Below are positions 62,501 through 63,771 of a stretch of DNA of 63,771 bases, piece after piece. The stretch covers positions 1 through 63,771 of the forward strand of contig JANQNL010000013.1 in the NCBI GenBank assembly GCA_028279585.1, in the 5' to 3' direction. Both the position numbers and the translations under genes were made by a program. The notes below the pieces were generated by a model. The model did not search any database. It was not told the origin of the DNA and was given only the letters and a program-made list of their open reading frames with translations. Numbering within the stretch: position 1 is the first letter of the stretch; each line of letters starts with the position of its first letter. Source of the DNA: Thermoplasmatota archaeon. GTDB taxonomy: Archaea; Thermoplasmatota; Penumbrarchaeia; JANQNL01.

Positions 62501-63447
62501 GTCGATGCGTCTACTGCCAGGACGTGTGTTCCCCAGGACGCTCCATTATCCACAGACCTTGTGAAGTAGATGTCAATGTTCACTCCCTGTCTGTTGTCCT
62601 TCCAGACCGCGTAGAGGTTTCCTGTTGCATCCACATCCATGCTGACCTTCTCCTGTGTGGTAGAAGGTTCGGACGAGATGAGGTCGATAGGAGCTGTAAA
62701 TGTGCCCCCATCGTTGAGGGAGCGGACGAAGTGGACGCCCTTGTCGGAGCTTGAGTCGTCTGTCCAAGCGACGTATACGTAGCTATTATATGATGCTACG
62801 TCCGGGTCGCGCTGGTCGATGTATGGTGTGGGATCGTGGAGCCGCTTGTCAGCAGCCCAAGAGGTCCCGTTGTCGATAGATGAGGTGAAGTAGATGTTCC
62901 TGTTCTTGACAACTGCATCTTCACGCTGGTCCGTCCAAGCGACGTAGATGTGGCCATTGTTGGAAACAGAGATTGATGGGACCGACCGCTCGTTCTGTGT
63001 CGCATCGTCGATCTTCTTTGCAGCGACCCAGTTCTGGCCTCCATCACTGGAGTTGGAGTAATAGATATGGTCGATGCCTTCCCTGTTATCCGACCATACC
63101 ACATGGATACGACCCTGACTGTCCACAGCGATGTCTGGCTCGGTCTGTGCGCTTGAACCTCCATCGTCATCCACCCTGATGTTGGGGCCGAAGGTGCTAC
63201 CCCCATCGGAGGAATTCCCGAAGTAGATGTCCTTATCACCGTTCCTTGCGTCTTCCCAGATCAGGTACACGTTGTCTCCGAGGACTGCCATTGATGGGTT
63301 CGTCTGTTCGCCGGTCGTGGAATCGTCATTGACCTTGAGGTTCTCCTTGAACTCGAAGCCCACAGACCCTCCAAGCATCGTAAGTGCAAAAAGGGTGATG
63401 ATCAACAACGAGACAGCTGCCAGTGCTTTGAGGCCTTTCATAGCCAT
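59584..63447 (-). CDS. Giant beta-propeller/Ig surface protein with acidic cytoplasmic tail
   Basis: A 1287-residue exported protein. Signal peptide ~8-28 (AAVSLLIITLFALTMLGGSV). Residues ~45-430 are six or seven BNR/Asp-box propeller repeats, each with S-x-D-x-G-x-x-W/F (e.g. NSSDGGSTFGPNIRVDDDGG, NSTDGGQTWGDTIRVDDTD) and a DNR motif (WSDNREG, WKDNRQG, WADNRHG). Then Ig-like domains (~440-800), two fibronectin type III-like modules (opening PPTAPTNATPTVTADTTP and PPTNPSNLQPLVTEDLTP) and a CARDB-like repeat to ~1095. Membrane helix ~1106-1130; cytoplasmic tail of ~150 residues rich in Pro, Asp, Glu and Tyr, ending DEDYMNIDDM. ATG 63447 has GGTGAGCAC. It may bind glycans. Confidence 0.82.
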   Translation of the reverse strand: MAMKGLKALAAVSLLIITLFALTMLGGSVGFEFKENLKVNDDSTTGEQTNPSMAVLGDNVYLIWEDARNGDKDIYFGNSSDGGSTFGPNIRVDDDGGSSAQTEPDIAVDSQGRIHVVWSDNREGIDHIYYSNSSDGGQNWVAAKKIDDATQNERSVPSISVSNNGHIYVAWTDQREDAVVKNRNIYFTSSIDNGTSWAADKRLHDPTPYIDQRDPDVASYNSYVYVAWTDDSSSDKGVHFVRSLNDGGTFTAPIDLISSEPSTTQEKVSMDVDATGNLYAVWKDNRQGVNIDIYFTRSVDNGASWGTHVLAVDASTSCQNPVVNAFNSTYCSVAWHDTTSVDDDVWYKNSTDGGQTWGDTIRVDDTDTNVPTSDDATYQTVPTGGFDKYGRALVAWADNRHGNRDIYFTKSFVAGPGIDTPPFMDSFDLSPATGNATSQFLFKLNYQDDDGDMPNTGYPQMRIFLDAGATSEHPDSPFEMSPITPLDLDVTDGKMYYVNVANLTDGSYWHQFEIQSMAQDVNVSAVFSGPVIDGILPSFGSLEPVSGLWYNFYPVMCNMTVNDMGSGIDMANIEYSTSVHGPTGFERWYKVSPTYIETADNLTVNVSIASPTWKSFPDGDDNYIKWRVWDAAGNGPVESDMVNIKFDETNPIVTFYTPTTLQVPDADIIISFDDRVDGANASGMNLSSMEYSISYNTTDEADFGAWLSLTDNVTASDGVEQINVTLDLTLPAGTTHIRVRGEDMAENPTNKSVSIDVTLADNFPPTAPTNATPTVTADTTPRISWVGATDPDGDQLIYMVMIGTAAVEDYIIPWTSVGTDEYYNVITPLREDITYIIQIKSFDGEFYSGVAKFNLTISAYGNEPPTNPSNLQPLVTEDLTPTITWDPSTDANNDTISYMVQIIDMSTGLPIIPWQGTADMTSFDIDATSPLDPGFYRIEVQATDGHDYSDLISSIMKIGFYDTEITIDTPGTMNRTEVGHGTLSLVNKGAFSDNITIELSGTILDVIQSIKIGDSMQVTTNSTSIQLMLNYNQTRNLPLEFRFKATAAADQYTLEAILYSETGDETSRSTMVVIKVQEPGAQPNGTDGGDGGDGGGDGMLSPSRYAGYWWILLIIVAVVIIIIIIAVVVSNSKAKKDVEEQREQQKAQHHEDLYAQSDTEVEYVPGTGRKADGWGAPPPAAPVQPQTIEQPSSYYQDTAPSPSYHDGGAQTVDYNAAPMDTPQEPVDLDYTPPGDLDAAQPAAEPVDEDPLGLGEDMPEDEEPKDIFGYDDEDLDADDEDYMNIDDM

Positions 63448-63507
63448 GTGCTCACCTTCGTAATGACTGGATAGGGGTATCCAGGCTTTTGTTTAGTAGT
63501 ATACTAG

Positions 63508-63520
63508 CTTTATTTTAAGC
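63508..63520 (-). promoter_or_regulatory. Possible TATA box of the propeller surface gene
   Basis: GCTTAAAATAAAG on the minus strand, ~65 nt before ATG 63447. Confidence 0.4.
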
Positions 63521-63577
63521 TATTGGTACAACTAACTAGGGCAAGGTCTGGGAAGACTATGTAATTTTCGCGGGGGA

Positions 63578-63624
63578 GTATATAAAGAACATAGTATTAG
63601 AGTGTCTGGCAAAGCCAGACACTC
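63578..63624 (+). promoter_or_regulatory. Rightward TATA box followed by perfect hairpin
   Basis: GAGTATATAAAG (63577-63588) points rightward; the hairpin GAGTGTCTGGC/GCCAGACACTC with loop AAA (63600-63624) begins where transcription would start. A second TATA (GAGTATATAATAGG) follows at 63630-63643, ahead of element M5. No ORF is seen in 63448-63771. Confidence 0.4.
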
Positions 63625-63644
63625 GCTAGGAGTATATAATAGGG

Positions 63645-63684
63645 GGCTCCCTCCCCCACCCCCTCCCGGCCCCCCCACCCTGGC
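63645..63684 (-). other. G-quadruplex-prone tract
   Basis: The plus strand is a C tract (CTCCCTCCCCCACC, then CCCTCCCGGCCCCCCACCC), so the minus strand carries at least six runs of three or more G separated by 1-2 nt. It is upstream of the propeller surface gene promoter. Confidence 0.55.
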
Positions 63685-63699
63685 CTTTTCAGAAACAAG

Positions 63700-63771
63700 C
63701 ATGTGGTTTTCTACGTCAATCGGCATTCAACGAAAACCACATGATCCTACTGCGCCATGCCGTCTATGGCC
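63700..63771 (+). repeat. Family M structured intergenic element, copy M5 (cut by window end)
   Basis: Long hairpin CATGTGGTTTTC/GAAAACCACATG (63700-63743) with apical loop TACGTCAATCGGCATTCAAC, nearly the same loop as M3 (TCCGTCAATAGCTAATGCAAC) on a different stem, then linker ATCCTA and GC module CTGCGCCATGCCGTCTATGG. The expected TGTTAGG hairpin would lie beyond the window end. Confidence 0.55.

Noticed and set aside
1-63771. CRISPR arrays, insertion sequences or prophage genes
   Set aside because: No regularly spaced direct repeats, transposase, integrase or phage structural gene was found.

Overview
The window comes from an archaeon. It carries archaeal-type information-processing genes (PriS primase, aCPSF1/FttA, the exosome superoperon, 20S proteasome alpha and beta, SBDS, RpoP, Pcc1, prefoldin beta, RNase P Pop5, EF-1alpha/EF-2 with S12, S7 and S10, L15e, L37Ae, archaeal-type ProRS) together with TATA-box promoters and GGTGA/GGAGG ribosome binding sites. 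A bacterial-type UvrC and many very large Ig/CARDB surface proteins with a C-terminal membrane helix suggest a mesophilic member of the Thermoplasmatota. That placement is inference from gene content; no rRNA gene is present.

Layout: 1-1900 holds two small winged-helix proteins, a membrane-anchored secreted protein and a 53-residue small ORF. 2100-2476 is a structured intergenic region. 2471-11214 encodes a 1887-residue CARDB surface protein, UvrC and an endonuclease IV-like TIM barrel. 11374-17029 is the str operon read leftward (S12, S7, EF-2, EF-1alpha, S10), followed by tRNA-Ser(UGA). 17166-23283 has a pilin-like protein divergent from a winged-helix/STAND-ATPase/TPR regulator, a membrane-tethered protein and two small membrane or zinc-ribbon genes. 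23333-35800 mixes PriS, an orphan ABC ATPase, L15e, a TPD nuclease-like protein, PEP synthase, FttA, proteasome beta, a COG2403 GTPase and a cis-prenyltransferase. 35816-38375 is a tandem pair of paralogous membrane proteins with basic tails. 38534-44646 is the archaeal exosome/proteasome superoperon in full. 44707-54421 encodes three giant surface proteins. 54787-63447 is a leftward group of surface beta-propeller protein, RecJ-like DHH protein, FolC and ProRS.

The most unusual content is not protein coding. Two families of structured intergenic elements recur. Family M (five copies: 2100, 33164, 54475, 54611, 63700) is built from shared modules: a hairpin with a TGTTAGG/CCTAAACA core, a GC-rich module with a CTGCG...GTCGTC core, and a long hairpin whose apical loop is conserved while its stem sequence is not. 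Family H (four clear copies: 2359, 11374, 23333, 26165) consists of 120-150 nt imperfect hairpins whose stems are unrelated in sequence but which share one asymmetric internal loop (AAGAAAGG opposite TTTCTTG.CG.TA). Conserved unpaired parts with different but complementary stems are the signature of structured RNA.

A second theme is the cell surface. Three giant exported proteins end in a transmembrane helix followed by cytoplasmic zinc ribbons, and several others end in strongly basic or acidic cytoplasmic tails. This suggests that the cytoplasmic ends of the surface proteins have interaction partners inside the cell.
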